Assembly (NCBI RefSeq): GCF_001270965.1
Contig: NZ_LGIA01000176.1
Coordinates: 1-64,000, forward strand
Direction of reading: 5' to 3'
Length of the DNA: 64,000 nucleotides
DNA from: Sunxiuqinia dokdonensis
GTDB taxonomy: Bacteria > Bacteroidota > Bacteroidia > Bacteroidales > Prolixibacteraceae
Below are positions 45,189 to 54,055 of this stretch, piece by piece (positions within the stretch are counted from its first letter, which is position 1; each line of letters opens with the position of its first letter). Both the position numbers and the translations under genes were made by a program. Under the pieces are notes generated by a model. It saw only the letters and a list, made by a program, of their open reading frames with translations. It was not told the origin of the DNA and ran no database searches.

Positions 45189-46823
45189 ATGAAACGACAA
45201 ACGAATCAACTGAGAACAATGGCAATCATTGGCTTGGGAGCCGCAGGATTTTTCCCGGCGTGCACTCCGGCTGAGCCGGAAGTCAGCCAACCCAATATTG
45301 TATTCATTATGAGTGATGATCACGCTTACCAAGCCATTAGCGCCTACAGCAATCACCTCATTGAAACGCCAAACATTGACCGGCTGGCCAAAGAAGGCAT
45401 GCTGTTTACCAATGCTTGCGTGACCAACTCCATTTGTGCGCCCTCGCGGGCAACGATCCTCACCGGAAAGCATACCCATATTCACGGTAAAATTGACAAT
45501 GTTTTCCCGTTCGACACGACCAATGTTACTTTTCCGCAGTTGTTCCAACAGGCAGGTTATCAAACCGCCATGTTTGGGAAATTGCATTTTGGCAACAATC
45601 CCAAAGGATTCGATGAGTTTATGATCCTTCCGGATCAGGGCGATTATTACAATCCTGACTTCATAACCAACAAGGGTGATACAACAATCATGGGCTATGT
45701 AACCGATGTGATTACCGATTTAACCTTGGACTGGCTTGGAAGCAGGCGTAAGCAAGACAAACCGTTCATGCTGATGTACCTTCATAAAGCGCCGCATCGC
45801 GAATGGATTCCGGCCGAACGCCATTACCGGGAATTCACACAGAAAACCTTTCCCGAACCTGAAACTTTGTTTGATGACTATGAGGGCCGCGGAACGGCTG
45901 CCAAGGAAGCTGAAATGAACCTGCTCAAGCACATGACCATTTCGGCTGACAACAAAATTTATCCTGAAGTAGCCGATGAGCTGGGAATCAAGGAATCGTC
46001 GGACTGGGGGAAGAATGTGTTCCTGCAAAAGTACCGGCGACTGAACCCGGAGCAAAAAGCGGCTTACGATTCGGTTTATGAGCCCATCAATGAGGCGTTT
46101 AAGGAAGCCTACCCCAACATGAGCGACGAAGATTTGATGCGTTGGAAATACCAGCGCTACATGCAGGATTACCTGGGTTGCATTGCTTCGGTTGATGAAA
46201 ACGTGGGCCGCGTGCTGGATTATCTGGATGCCAACGGACTGAGTGAAAACACCATTGTGGTGTACACCTCGGATCAAGGTTTTTACCTGGGCGAGCATGG
46301 ATGGTTCGACAAGCGGTTTATCTATGACGAGTCGTTTAAAACACCCTTGTTGATTCGCTGGCCCGATAAAATCAAGGCTGGATCCGTTTCCAATGAAATG
46401 GTTCAAAACCTCGACTTTGCGCAAACCTTTCTAGCGGCTGCCGGATTGCCCCAGCCCGACGATATGCAGGGCGAAAGCCTGATGCCGCTGTTGACAGGAC
46501 AAACCGACCAGTGGAATAGGGAAGCGGTTTATTACCATTATTACGAATATCCGGGTTTTCACATGGTCAAGCGGCACTACGGCATTGTAACGACCGATTA
46601 CAAGTTGGCCCACTTTTATTACGATGTGGATGAGTGGGAACTATATGATCGCAAAAACGATCCGATGGAGTTAACCAATGTGGTTGACGATCCCGCTTAT
46701 GCCGATGTGGTTGAAAGTTTGAAGGAACAATTGGCCGGCTTGCGTGCGCAGTATCACGATTCGGAAGATTTGGATCAAAAATTCATCGAGAAGTACCGGG
46801 AACGCGGATTGATCAAGAACTAA
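45189..46823 (+). CDS. sulfatase (formylglycine-dependent, family S1)
   Basis: The 544-residue protein has a lipobox-like start (LGAAGFFPACTPAE). It has PNIVFIMSDDHAYQAI with metal Asp43-Asp44, the formylglycine motif SICAPSRATILTGKHTH with Cys83 in C-x-P-S-R, GKLHFG, LHKAPHREW and VVYTSDQGFYLGEHGWFDK. Activation needs an anaerobic sulfatase-maturating enzyme, which is not in this window. It directly follows the GH3 gene, so the target glycan may carry sulfate or the locus may serve a mixed polymer. Confidence 0.93.
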   Translation: MKRQTNQLRTMAIIGLGAAGFFPACTPAEPEVSQPNIVFIMSDDHAYQAISAYSNHLIETPNIDRLAKEGMLFTNACVTNSICAPSRATILTGKHTHIHGKIDNVFPFDTTNVTFPQLFQQAGYQTAMFGKLHFGNNPKGFDEFMILPDQGDYYNPDFITNKGDTTIMGYVTDVITDLTLDWLGSRRKQDKPFMLMYLHKAPHREWIPAERHYREFTQKTFPEPETLFDDYEGRGTAAKEAEMNLLKHMTISADNKIYPEVADELGIKESSDWGKNVFLQKYRRLNPEQKAAYDSVYEPINEAFKEAYPNMSDEDLMRWKYQRYMQDYLGCIASVDENVGRVLDYLDANGLSENTIVVYTSDQGFYLGEHGWFDKRFIYDESFKTPLLIRWPDKIKAGSVSNEMVQNLDFAQTFLAAAGLPQPDDMQGESLMPLLTGQTDQWNREAVYYHYYEYPGFHMVKRHYGIVTTDYKLAHFYYDVDEWELYDRKNDPMELTNVVDDPAYADVVESLKEQLAGLRAQYHDSEDLDQKFIEKYRERGLIKN

Positions 46824-46839
46824 AACAAAACTGAGCAGC

Positions 46840-47502
46840 TTACCAGTTGATTTGCCCCAGTGCGTGCTGTTTCAAGAAACTGTTGGCGCGGCTAAAGTGC
46901 TTGTTTCCGAAGTAGCCCCGGCTGGCTGAAAGCGGCGAAGGATGCACCGAAGTGAGCACCAGGTGCTTGCTTTGGTCAATGAATTCGCCTTTGCGGATGG
47001 CATAACTTCCCCACAAAATAAACACCACGTGCTCTTTTTGCGTGTTGATTTGGTGAATAACCGCATCAGTAAACTGCTCCCAGCCTTTTTTCTGGTGCGA
47101 GCCGGCCTGGCCCGCCCGAACAGTCAGGGTGGCGTTTAGCAACAATACGCCTTGCCGGGCCCAGTCCGTCAGGTTGCCGGTGGTCGGTATTGGTTTGCCC
47201 ACATCTTGCTGTAATTCCTTGAAAATGTTGCGCAGGCTTGGAGGAAAGGTAATTCCGTCGTTTACCGAAAAACACAGGCCGTGTGCCTGGCCGGGGCCAT
47301 GGTATGGATCCTGTCCAAGAATGACCACTTTTACCTGATTGAAGGGACATTGGTCAAACGCGTTGAAAACGAGTTTGGCAGGCGGATAGATCTTGTGCGT
47401 CCGGTATTCTTCGTGGACAAACGCACTCAGTTTCTTAAAGTAATCTTTTTCAAATTCCTGGGCCAGCACCTCTTTCCAACTGGTATCAATCTTTACATCC
47501 AT
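46840..47502 (-). CDS. ung: uracil-DNA glycosylase
   Basis: Starting at 47502 gives 220 residues, the normal Ung length; the frame is open to 47580. The catalytic water-activating Asp65 is in GQDPYHGPGQAHGLCFSV. LLLNATLTVRAGQAGSHQKKGW is the conserved uracil-pocket segment, and HPSPLSASRGYFG is the DNA-intercalation loop with catalytic His. It converges on the sulfatase gene with 16 bases between and no visible terminator. Confidence 0.96.
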   Translation of the reverse strand: MDVKIDTSWKEVLAQEFEKDYFKKLSAFVHEEYRTHKIYPPAKLVFNAFDQCPFNQVKVVILGQDPYHGPGQAHGLCFSVNDGITFPPSLRNIFKELQQDVGKPIPTTGNLTDWARQGVLLLNATLTVRAGQAGSHQKKGWEQFTDAVIHQINTQKEHVVFILWGSYAIRKGEFIDQSKHLVLTSVHPSPLSASRGYFGNKHFSRANSFLKQHALGQINW

Positions 47503-48046
47503 CGAACAGGCTTTTAATTTCGGAGCGTTAAAATAGTACGAATGTTTCAAATTCCAAATTCCAAGTTTCAAGTTATCCAACCACAGGCTGACGGGCGAAG
47601 AATACAGCCTAAAAGGCAGTGATTAGTCGCAGTGGACAGAAGGCCGCGGGTATCAAGCATCAAGCATCCAGTATCCAGCATCCAGTATCCAGCATCCATC
47701 CACATGCTCGCAGATCCTGAAACAAGTTCAGGATGACGCTTCTGGCGGGCGTTATTGGGCATCGAGCAGCTATCATCATTTATCCACCATCCAGTATCAA
47801 GCATCAAGCATCCAGTATCCAGCATCCAGTATCCAGCAGCCAGCCACATGCTCGCAGATCCTGAAACAAGTTCAGGATGACGCTTCTGGCGGGCCTTATT
47901 GGGCATCAAGCAGCTATCATCATTTATCCAACATCGAGGATCAAGGATCAAGCATCCACCATCCACCATCCAGCATCCAGTATCCAGCATCAAGCATTTC
48001 CCTTTTCGCTTTGCCTTCTTCTTTGTACTTTTAGCTTTCAAATTGA
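47503..48046. repeat. tandem 144-bp repeat with REP-like hairpins
   Basis: The space between ung and rmuC holds two adjacent copies of a 144-bp unit (47651-47794 and 47795-47938). Each has a run of imperfect CCAGTATCCAGCAT-type words and a hairpin ATCCTGAA-N5-TTCAGGAT (47714-47734; +144). A third partial word run covers about 47939-47995. The reading frame across it is just the repeat in translation (MLDTGC-like words). I see no gene. Confidence 0.8.
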
Positions 48047-48052
48047 ATGAAG

Positions 48053-49366
48053 ATGGAAATTGTGTATCTGCTTGCCGGGCTGGCTGTTGGATTTGTTGTC
48101 GCTTTCTTGTTGTCAAAACTGAAAGCCAAGAACTCGGAGAATGAGTTGTTAGCGGTGCGGAGTGAGTTTGAAAAGACAAAAGCCCAGCTGGAAGAGCGGG
48201 TCACCTATTTGCAGGACGACAAGGAAAAACTGACTGAACGCCTGCGCGCAAAGGAGACCGAAGGCGAGCAGCTGGCGCAACGGCTGACCAAAGCCGAGGT
48301 CGAATTTGCCAATCTCCGCGAAAAGCTGGCTACCCAAAAGCAGGAAATGGAAGAGCTTCAAAAGAAGTTCACTACGGAATTTGAAAACATCGCCCACAAA
48401 ATCTTGAAGCAAAATTCGCAGGATTTTACGCTCGTCAACCAAAAGAACATCGGCGAAATTCTGAATCCCTTGCGGGAGAAGATCCAGCTTTTTGAAAAGA
48501 AAGTGGAGGATACCTACGAAAAGGGCCTGAAGGATCAGACGGATTTGAAAGCCGAGCTCAAGAAGCTGCACGACCTGAACCTGAAGATTAGTGAGGAAGC
48601 CAGTAACCTGACCAAAGCCCTGAAGGGCGATGTGAAAAAGCAGGGAAACTGGGGTGAAGTGATTCTGGAACGGATTCTCGAACGTTCGGGCCTCACCGAA
48701 GGGCGCGAGTATGAAAAGCAATTCAGTGTGCTTGGCGAAAATGGTTCGCGCCTGCAGCCTGACGTGGTGATTCATTTGCCCGACCAAAAACACATTGTGG
48801 TCGACTCCAAAGTGTCGCTGGTAGCCTACGAGCGCCTGGTCAATGCGGCGGAGGAGACTGATCGCCTCGCACATGTTAAAGCGCACTTACTCAGTATCAG
48901 GAGCCACATCAAGCAGTTGGGTGAGAAGCATTACCAAAGTGCGCAAGGCATGAACAGCCCCGATTTTGTGCTGTTGTTTGTGCCGATTGAATCTTCGTTC
49001 AGCGTGGCCATTCAGGCCGATCAGGATTTGTTTTCGTATGCCTGGGACAACAAAGTGGTGATAGTCAGTCCGTCAACTTTGCTGGCGACTTTGCGCACCA
49101 TTGCGTCGATTTGGCAACAGGAAAACCAGACCCGTAATGCCATGGAGATTGCCCGGCAAGGCGGCCTGCTCTACGATAAGTTTGTCAATTTTGTGGCCGA
49201 CCTCGAGAAAGTGGGCAACAACATGGAACAAACCCGGAAGAACTACGATTTGGCCATGAACAAGCTGAATGACGGGCGCGGCAACCTGATTCGTTCAGCC
49301 GAAAAGCTCCGCGAACTGGGCTCAAAAGCCAGTAAAGAACTTCCGCAGAAATATTTGGATGAATAG
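48053..49366 (+). CDS. rmuC: DNA recombination protein RmuC
   Basis: The product is about 437 residues from ATG 48053 (48047 is an alternative). It has one N-terminal membrane helix (VYLLAGLAVGFVVAFLLS), a coiled coil (about 25-170), and the RmuC nuclease-like domain with KGDVKKQGNWGEVILERILERSGL, YEKQFSVLGENGSRLQPDVVIHLPDQKHIVVDSKVSLVAYERL and VVIVSPSTLLATLRTIASIWQQE. Asp in DVVI and DSK are the PD-(D/E)xK-like residues. In E. coli it limits inversions at short inverted repeats; it lies next to an inverted-repeat cluster here, probably by chance. Confidence 0.95.
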   Translation: MEIVYLLAGLAVGFVVAFLLSKLKAKNSENELLAVRSEFEKTKAQLEERVTYLQDDKEKLTERLRAKETEGEQLAQRLTKAEVEFANLREKLATQKQEMEELQKKFTTEFENIAHKILKQNSQDFTLVNQKNIGEILNPLREKIQLFEKKVEDTYEKGLKDQTDLKAELKKLHDLNLKISEEASNLTKALKGDVKKQGNWGEVILERILERSGLTEGREYEKQFSVLGENGSRLQPDVVIHLPDQKHIVVDSKVSLVAYERLVNAAEETDRLAHVKAHLLSIRSHIKQLGEKHYQSAQGMNSPDFVLLFVPIESSFSVAIQADQDLFSYAWDNKVVIVSPSTLLATLRTIASIWQQENQTRNAMEIARQGGLLYDKFVNFVADLEKVGNNMEQTRKNYDLAMNKLNDGRGNLIRSAEKLRELGSKASKELPQKYLDE

Positions 49367-49433
49367 TTCGGGGATAAGGGCCGGCTGCGTGCCGACTGGT
49401 GCTGGCGCGGCCTGGCATTGATTGCCATTTCTG

Positions 49434-49545
49434 GTCATTTTATGGTCATTGATCGTTGTCAATTCCTAAGCCCACAATGACGATTTAATGACCACCAATG
49501 ACCACCTAATGACGATTTAATGACTTCATGATGAGGTCGTCATTC
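49434..49545. repeat. cluster of AATGAC/GTCATT words
   Basis: TGGTCATT occurs twice (49434, 49445). AATGACGATTTAATGAC occurs twice (49478-49494 and 49510-49526), with another AATGACCACC between and GTCATT again at 49541. Forward and inverted words can fold back on each other. It lies between the convergent rmuC and HU-HIG genes and may act as a terminator structure or a binding array. Confidence 0.55.
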
Positions 49546-49566
49546 GGATCTCCATCTCCCGAAGTT

Positions 49567-49965
49567 CTAATAATCACTCGTTTTCGACTTGGTATAGTCC
49601 GCACGTTTTACGGCCCGCTTGAGGCGCGTACTGGCCCGAAAGCTGATTTCGGTCGATTTGATGAGCCGAAAACCGTCGGTTCGGGGTTCATCCGAGGCTT
49701 CGCTTTTCAGGTTCAGGCTAAATGTTCCCAGCTCGCCCAGCTCCACAGTCCGGTTGTCGAGCAGCAGTTCTGGAATCAGATCAATCAATCCCACCAGGGT
49801 GGACACCACGTCTCCGCGCGTCAACGACGATCGCAGGGCGAGTGCGTCGGCCAGTTCATCCAGTGTGGCCTTGGTACGGTCGCAGGCCCGGGCGTAATAT
49901 TTGTACTGTCCTCCGCCTTTTACTCCCGGCGTGGCTTGCTTAACGAGTCGGTACTTTACGGTCAT
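49567..49965 (-). CDS. HU-HIG type DNA-binding protein
   Basis: The 132-residue protein has the HU-like fold variant found in Bacteroidota: MTVKYRLVKQATPGVKGGGQYKYYARACDRTKATLDELADAL, then SSLTRGDVVSTLVGLIDLIPELLLDNRTVELGELGTFSLNLKSEASDEP. The basic C-terminal tail is RASTRLKRAVKRADYTKSKTSDY. LGELGTFS replaces the GFGSF of true HU. It is probably a nucleoid-associated protein. Its upstream region carries four 22-bp-spaced repeats (50009-50090), so its expression, or a DNA transaction there, may be specially controlled. Confidence 0.85.
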   Translation of the reverse strand: MTVKYRLVKQATPGVKGGGQYKYYARACDRTKATLDELADALALRSSLTRGDVVSTLVGLIDLIPELLLDNRTVELGELGTFSLNLKSEASDEPRTDGFRLIKSTEISFRASTRLKRAVKRADYTKSKTSDY

Positions 49966-50008
49966 TCTCTTCTGTTTAAATAGAGGTTTGATACTTGTCG
50001 GATATAAA

Positions 50009-50090
50009 TTTAATACGTATTAAAAAATAAATTGACAGGTATTAAAATGTTTTTTAACAGGTATCAAAAATTATTTTGATAGGTATTAAA
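50009..50090. promoter_or_regulatory. four iteron-like sites at exact 22-bp spacing
   Basis: AATACGTATT (50012), GACAGGTATT (50034), AACAGGTATC (50056) and GATAGGTATT (50078) are each followed by A/T runs and are spaced exactly 22 bases apart. The first lies in a perfect 16-bp palindrome TTTAATACGTATTAAA (50009-50024); the others are imperfect versions. They lie 47-125 bases upstream of the HU-HIG start codon. A 22-bp period keeps all sites on nearly the same helix face, as expected for a cooperative regulator. Confidence 0.7.
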
Positions 50091-50172
50091 AAGTCAACAG
50101 AACGAATGAAAAGAATCATTCGCACCTTGCCTTTTTGCCCTGATGTCGGTATTGTTTTTTTATGAGGCCCGC

Positions 50173-51180
50173 TTATTGATTCAGAAACTCCACAAGAGGT
50201 CCGATAAAGCGGTCGAAAGCTTCGATGTGGGGCAGGTGCCCAATATCGTCCAGCTCTACCAACCGGGCATTGGGGATCTGCTGCTGGGTGCGTTTGCCCA
50301 ACTCGGGGTAGTTGCCCATCGTTGCCCTCACCTCGTCGCTCACCAAGGGTTTTCCCAGTGCCGTGCGGTCGCGTTGGCCAATAATCAGCAGGGTGGGGGC
50401 TTCCAAATGCTTAAACTCATAGCAAACCGGCTGTGTGAAAATCATGTCGTAGGTTAGGGCGGCATTCCACGCAATACGCGGATAGTCGATGTTGAGCGTC
50501 CAGCCGGCCAGCAGGTTCACCCACTCGTCGTATTCGGGTTGCCAGTTGCCATCATAGTAACTTTCCAACTGGTACTTTTTGATGCCTTCGTAGGTTTTCC
50601 CCAGTTCGTTGGCATACCACCATTCCACGGGTTTGTAAGGTACTTTCAGTTTCCAGTCTTCCAGCCCAATCGGATTGACCAGGATCAACTGGTCGGTTTG
50701 CTCCGGATACATCAGCGCGAAGCGGGTGGCCAGCATGCCGCCCATGGAATGGCCCAGTACACTGACTTTTTCAACCTGTAGGGTGTCGAGCAGGGCTTTG
50801 GTGTTGGCCGCCAGCTGCTGAAAAGTGTAGTGGTAGTGTTCGGGTTTCGACGACTTTCCAAAACCAATCTGGTCGGGAATGATGACATGAAAGCCTTGTT
50901 CGCCGGCCAGCAGATTGGCGGTTTCGCGCCAGTATGCACCGTTAAAGTTTTTGCCGTGCAGCAGGAGTACCGCTTTGCCATTGGGCTTGGCGGGCCTTAC
51001 GTCCATATAGGCCATTTGGTAGCTTTCATTTTGGCTTTCGATGGTGAGGTAGTTTACGTCGAAAGGGTAATCGTAATTTTCGAGGTTGAGGCCCAGGGCT
51101 TTTAGGCCGGCTTGTTGGGCCGAAACGCTGATTGCACTCATGAGCGCCACCATCAGCAACAAGGTTTTATGGTATTTCAT
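50173..51180 (-). CDS. secreted alpha/beta hydrolase
   Basis: The 335-residue protein has a signal peptide (MKYHKTLLLMVALMSAISVSAQQ). The hydrolase core has LLLHGKNFNGAYWRETANLL (oxyanion region), the nucleophile elbow SVLGHSMGGMLATRFAL, PTLLIIGQRDRTALGKP (likely Asp) and LDDIGHLPHIEAFDRF (catalytic His). It resembles proline-iminopeptidase and epoxide-hydrolase-like esterases; the substrate is unknown. It is upstream of the HU-HIG gene in the same direction, but the spacer holds the 22-bp repeats. Confidence 0.88.
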   Translation of the reverse strand: MKYHKTLLLMVALMSAISVSAQQAGLKALGLNLENYDYPFDVNYLTIESQNESYQMAYMDVRPAKPNGKAVLLLHGKNFNGAYWRETANLLAGEQGFHVIIPDQIGFGKSSKPEHYHYTFQQLAANTKALLDTLQVEKVSVLGHSMGGMLATRFALMYPEQTDQLILVNPIGLEDWKLKVPYKPVEWWYANELGKTYEGIKKYQLESYYDGNWQPEYDEWVNLLAGWTLNIDYPRIAWNAALTYDMIFTQPVCYEFKHLEAPTLLIIGQRDRTALGKPLVSDEVRATMGNYPELGKRTQQQIPNARLVELDDIGHLPHIEAFDRFIGPLVEFLNQ

Positions 51181-51270
51181 GATGTTCCTGTTTTAAAGTA
51201 TGTGTAGTTTAAAACAGGAAGCGCTTCGGATGGTTTAGTGGCGAATGGAGTGCTGGTGTTTTTGATGCGA

Positions 51271-52062
51271 TTATTCTGGAGTGAGCAGGCTTTTGTCGAG
51301 TTGATCGCTTTTATTGAATCCCTGCCGGATAGCAAACAGCAGTTGCAGTACATTGCTGAGCAGGCTGTTGAAAAAGATGATGACCATGACCATGATTTGG
51401 TACTTTACGGCCAGCACCGGATCGGAGCCGCCGAGTATTTGGCCGGTCATCACCCCGGGAAGCGACACCAGCCCAATGGTGGCCATGGTGGCCAGGTTGG
51501 GTGCCATGGCTGTGCGGATGGCTTCTTTCAGAAAAGGACGGGCAGCCTCCTGTTTCGAAGCGCCGTTGGCCAGTAAAAACAGGTAGGTTTTTTCTTCTTT
51601 CCGAGCCATATTGAAGAAGCTTTTCAGGGCCACGATGTTCGATTTAAGGGTGTTGCCCAGCATCAGCCCGGCAATGGGAATCAGGATATCGGCCTGGAAA
51701 ATGTTGTCGATTTGTACAATGGCCCAGTTGAAATATAAGAGCGTAAGCATGGTGGGCAGCAACATGGACAGGAAGGTGGGCAGCAATAACTTCTTTAAAC
51801 GCAGGGATGAATTGCGAATGCCGGAGTGTGCCGCAAACAGTACCATGGCCAAAATGTAAGCCAGGTTCACCAACACGTGGTCGAGCAAAAAGATGTATTT
51901 GAGGTAGACGGCCACAAAACTCAACTGGATCAGCATTCGAAGCACCGAAATGAGGAGTTGTTTGTTAAACCCGAGCCGAAATCGCCAAATAATCAGCATG
52001 CTTGGGGCAATGAGCAAAAGCCCAAGGAGTAAACCGCTGATGGATATGTTGGCTGCGCTCAT
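51271..52062 (-). CDS. fetB: ABC transporter permease, FetB/YbbM (UPF0014) family
   Basis: The 263-residue protein has about seven membrane helices and the family signature segments ISVLRMLIQLSFVAVYLKYIF, ILIPIAGLMLGNTLKSN, FLLANGASKQEAARPFLKEAIRTAMAPNLATMATIGLVSLPGVMTGQILGGSDPVLAVKYQIMVM. E. coli FetB is a putative iron exporter permease. Its ATG overlaps the stop of the ATPase gene upstream by four bases, so the two are coupled. Confidence 0.9.
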   Translation of the reverse strand: MSAANISISGLLLGLLLIAPSMLIIWRFRLGFNKQLLISVLRMLIQLSFVAVYLKYIFLLDHVLVNLAYILAMVLFAAHSGIRNSSLRLKKLLLPTFLSMLLPTMLTLLYFNWAIVQIDNIFQADILIPIAGLMLGNTLKSNIVALKSFFNMARKEEKTYLFLLANGASKQEAARPFLKEAIRTAMAPNLATMATIGLVSLPGVMTGQILGGSDPVLAVKYQIMVMVIIFFNSLLSNVLQLLFAIRQGFNKSDQLDKSLLTPE

Positions 52063-52679
52063 GGTGTGAAGTTGGTAATGACTTTCATTTCAGGGATTTG
52101 CCAGGCCGGGTCGTGACTGACACAAACGACCGTTTTTTTGGTCTTCAGAACATAGTCGATGAAGCGTTGCTTCTGCTTTTCGTCCATGGCCGAGGTTGGC
52201 TCATCGAGCAGCAGCACGGGGCGGTCAAGCAGCTGAATGAGGATCCATCCCAGCCGCTGGCGTTCGCCTCCGGAAATGACACTCGTATTTTTGGAGAGCA
52301 GGCTTTCCGGCAAATCAAAGGCGGAGAGCTTTTCACGCAGCATCGTTTCGGAATAGGGCAGGTGTTTGTTCGCCGAGAACTGAAAAATTTCCTGAAAGAC
52401 TTCCGAGACTTTGCCGTTGGGAAAATCGACATCCTGGCTCAAGTAAGCAATTTGGCGCCTGATTTTTTGTGTGTTTTCCGGAGTCAGGGCCTTTTTGTTG
52501 AACAGGATTTTTCCGGCATCCGGATCGGTGAATCCGAGGATCAACCGCAGCAAACTGGTCTTTCCGCTGCCCGATTGCGCTGCCAGCAACACTTTATCGC
52601 CTTTGCCAATGCGAAGGTTGAAGTTCTTCAACAACTGCTTGTTTCCCAAGCTGAGGGACACATCTTTGAATCGTATCAT
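52059..52679 (-). CDS. fetA: ABC transporter ATP-binding protein, FetA/YbbL type
   Basis: I start at 52679 (MIRFKDVSLSLGNKQLL), giving 206 residues. The longer frame to 52721 would run into the clpX terminator. Walker A is AAQSGSGKTSLLRLI, the signature is VISGGERQRLGWI, and Walker B is PVLLLDEPTSAMDEKQKQ. It powers the FetB-like permease encoded next; the pair resembles the E. coli iron efflux system that lessens oxidative stress. Confidence 0.9.
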   Translation of the reverse strand: MIRFKDVSLSLGNKQLLKNFNLRIGKGDKVLLAAQSGSGKTSLLRLILGFTDPDAGKILFNKKALTPENTQKIRRQIAYLSQDVDFPNGKVSEVFQEIFQFSANKHLPYSETMLREKLSAFDLPESLLSKNTSVISGGERQRLGWILIQLLDRPVLLLDEPTSAMDEKQKQRFIDYVLKTKKTVVCVSHDPAWQIPEMKVITNFTP

Positions 52680-52704
52680 GGGATGCCGGTCGAAAAAAGT
52701 AAGA

Positions 52705-52740
52705 CAAAAAAGCCGGAACATGGTGTCCGGCTTTATTTTA
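52705..52740 (-). terminator. terminator of the clp operon
   Basis: On the minus strand, AAAGCCGGA (52726-52734) pairs with TCCGGCTTT (52709-52717), and a T-run follows. It lies about 80 bases after the clpX stop and just before the FetA start. Confidence 0.8.
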
Positions 52741-52816
52741 TATGATAAGGTAGCCGTTTTCGAATTTCACAGATTAAAAAACGGTTTCCTCATTTGCTTG
52801 TATTCATTAGTCGCTC

Positions 52817-54031
52817 TTAACTAGCCTTAAGCCGGTGTGCGCTGCTCGGATCAAGTTTATTCATCGCATAGTCGCGCGAGATCACCAAATCTTTAATGCC
52901 ATCGGATGGGCTGTCAAACATCGCATCAATCATGATGCTTTCGCAGATGGACCGCAGTCCGCGTGCTCCGAGATTAAATTCAACCGCCTTGTCCACTATA
53001 AATTCCAGCGCTTCTTCTTCAAAGGTCAGCTCAATATCGTCGAGCTTAAAGAGCTTCAGGTATTGTTTGATGATGGAATTTCGCGGCTCTGTCAGGATGT
53101 TGCGCAGCGCTTTGCGATCCAAAGGCTCCAGGTAGGCCAGTACCGGCAAACGACCAATGATTTCGGGAATCAGCCCGAAGCTTTTCAGGTCCTGGGGTGC
53201 AATGTATTGCAGCATGTTTTCGCGGTCCAGGTTGTCCACCAGCTTCTGTGCTCCAAAACCAACCACCGATGTATTCAGTCGCTTGGCAATTTTCTTCTCG
53301 ATACCGTCGAAAGCTCCGCCACACACAAACAGGATGTTTTTGGTGTTTACCGGAATCATTTTTTGCTCCGGATGCTTACGTCCACCCTGCGGCGGCACGT
53401 TGACGATGGCTCCTTCGAGCAGTTTCAGCAAGCCTTGCTGAACGCCTTCGCCCGACACGTCGCGCGTGATGGAAGGATTGTCGCCTTTGCGGGCAATTTT
53501 ATCCAGCTCATCAATAAACACAATGCCGCGTTCGGCTGCTTCCACGTTGTAGTCGGCAGCTTGCAGCAAGCGGGTCAGCAAGCTTTCAATATCTTCGCCC
53601 ACATAACCCGCTTCGGTTAAGACTGTGGCATCGACAATGGTGAAAGGAACGTGCAACATTTTAGCAATGGTACGCGCCAGGAGGGTTTTTCCTGTTCCGG
53701 TTTGCCCCACTAAAATGATGTTGGATTTTTCGATTTCCGTTTCGTCGCTAGTCACTTTTTGGGTTAATCGCTTGTAGTGGTTGTACACAGCCACCGATAA
53801 AATCCGCTTGGCCTGGTCTTGCCCGATAACATATTGGTCCAGAAATTCCTTGATTTCCTTTGGTTTCAATAGTTTCAGTCCGTTCAGGTCAAATTCGCTA
53901 TCTCTTTTTAATTCTTCCTCAACAATGGCATAAGCTTGTTCAATGCAGTGGTCGCAAATATGACCATCCATTCCGGCAATCAACAAGTTCGTGTCTTTTT
54001 TCTCTTTTCCGCAAAAAGAACATTTATCCAT
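52817..54031 (-). CDS. clpX: ATP-dependent Clp protease ATP-binding subunit ClpX
   Basis: The 404-residue protein has the N-terminal zinc domain ([27 protein letters not shown]), Walker [16 protein letters not shown], and Walker [35 protein letters not shown], the [13 protein letters not shown] loop and the sensor-2 region [13 protein letters not shown] follow. It unfolds substrates for ClpP. It lies 24 bases downstream of clpP with tig further upstream, the standard order. Confidence 0.97.
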   Translation of the reverse strand: MDKCSFCGKEKKDTNLLIAGMDGHICDHCIEQAYAIVEEELKRDSEFDLNGLKLLKPKEIKEFLDQYVIGQDQAKRILSVAVYNHYKRLTQKVTSDETEIEKSNIILVGQTGTGKTLLARTIAKMLHVPFTIVDATVLTEAGYVGEDIESLLTRLLQAADYNVEAAERGIVFIDELDKIARKGDNPSITRDVSGEGVQQGLLKLLEGAIVNVPPQGGRKHPEQKMIPVNTKNILFVCGGAFDGIEKKIAKRLNTSVVGFGAQKLVDNLDRENMLQYIAPQDLKSFGLIPEIIGRLPVLAYLEPLDRKALRNILTEPRNSIIKQYLKLFKLDDIELTFEEEALEFIVDKAVEFNLGARGLRSICESIMIDAMFDSPSDGIKDLVISRDYAMNKLDPSSAHRLKAS

Positions 54032-54055
54032 GATCTACTCCTCTATCTCTAATGC

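Noticed and set aside
47568-48179. Long minus-strand reading frame with MLDTG-like repeats
   Set aside because: It is the 144-bp DNA repeat read in translation; no family resemblance, and it overlaps the rmuC start.
50009-50090. CRISPR array
   Set aside because: The repeated core is about 10-16 bp with a 22-bp period; there is no room for spacers and no cas genes are nearby.
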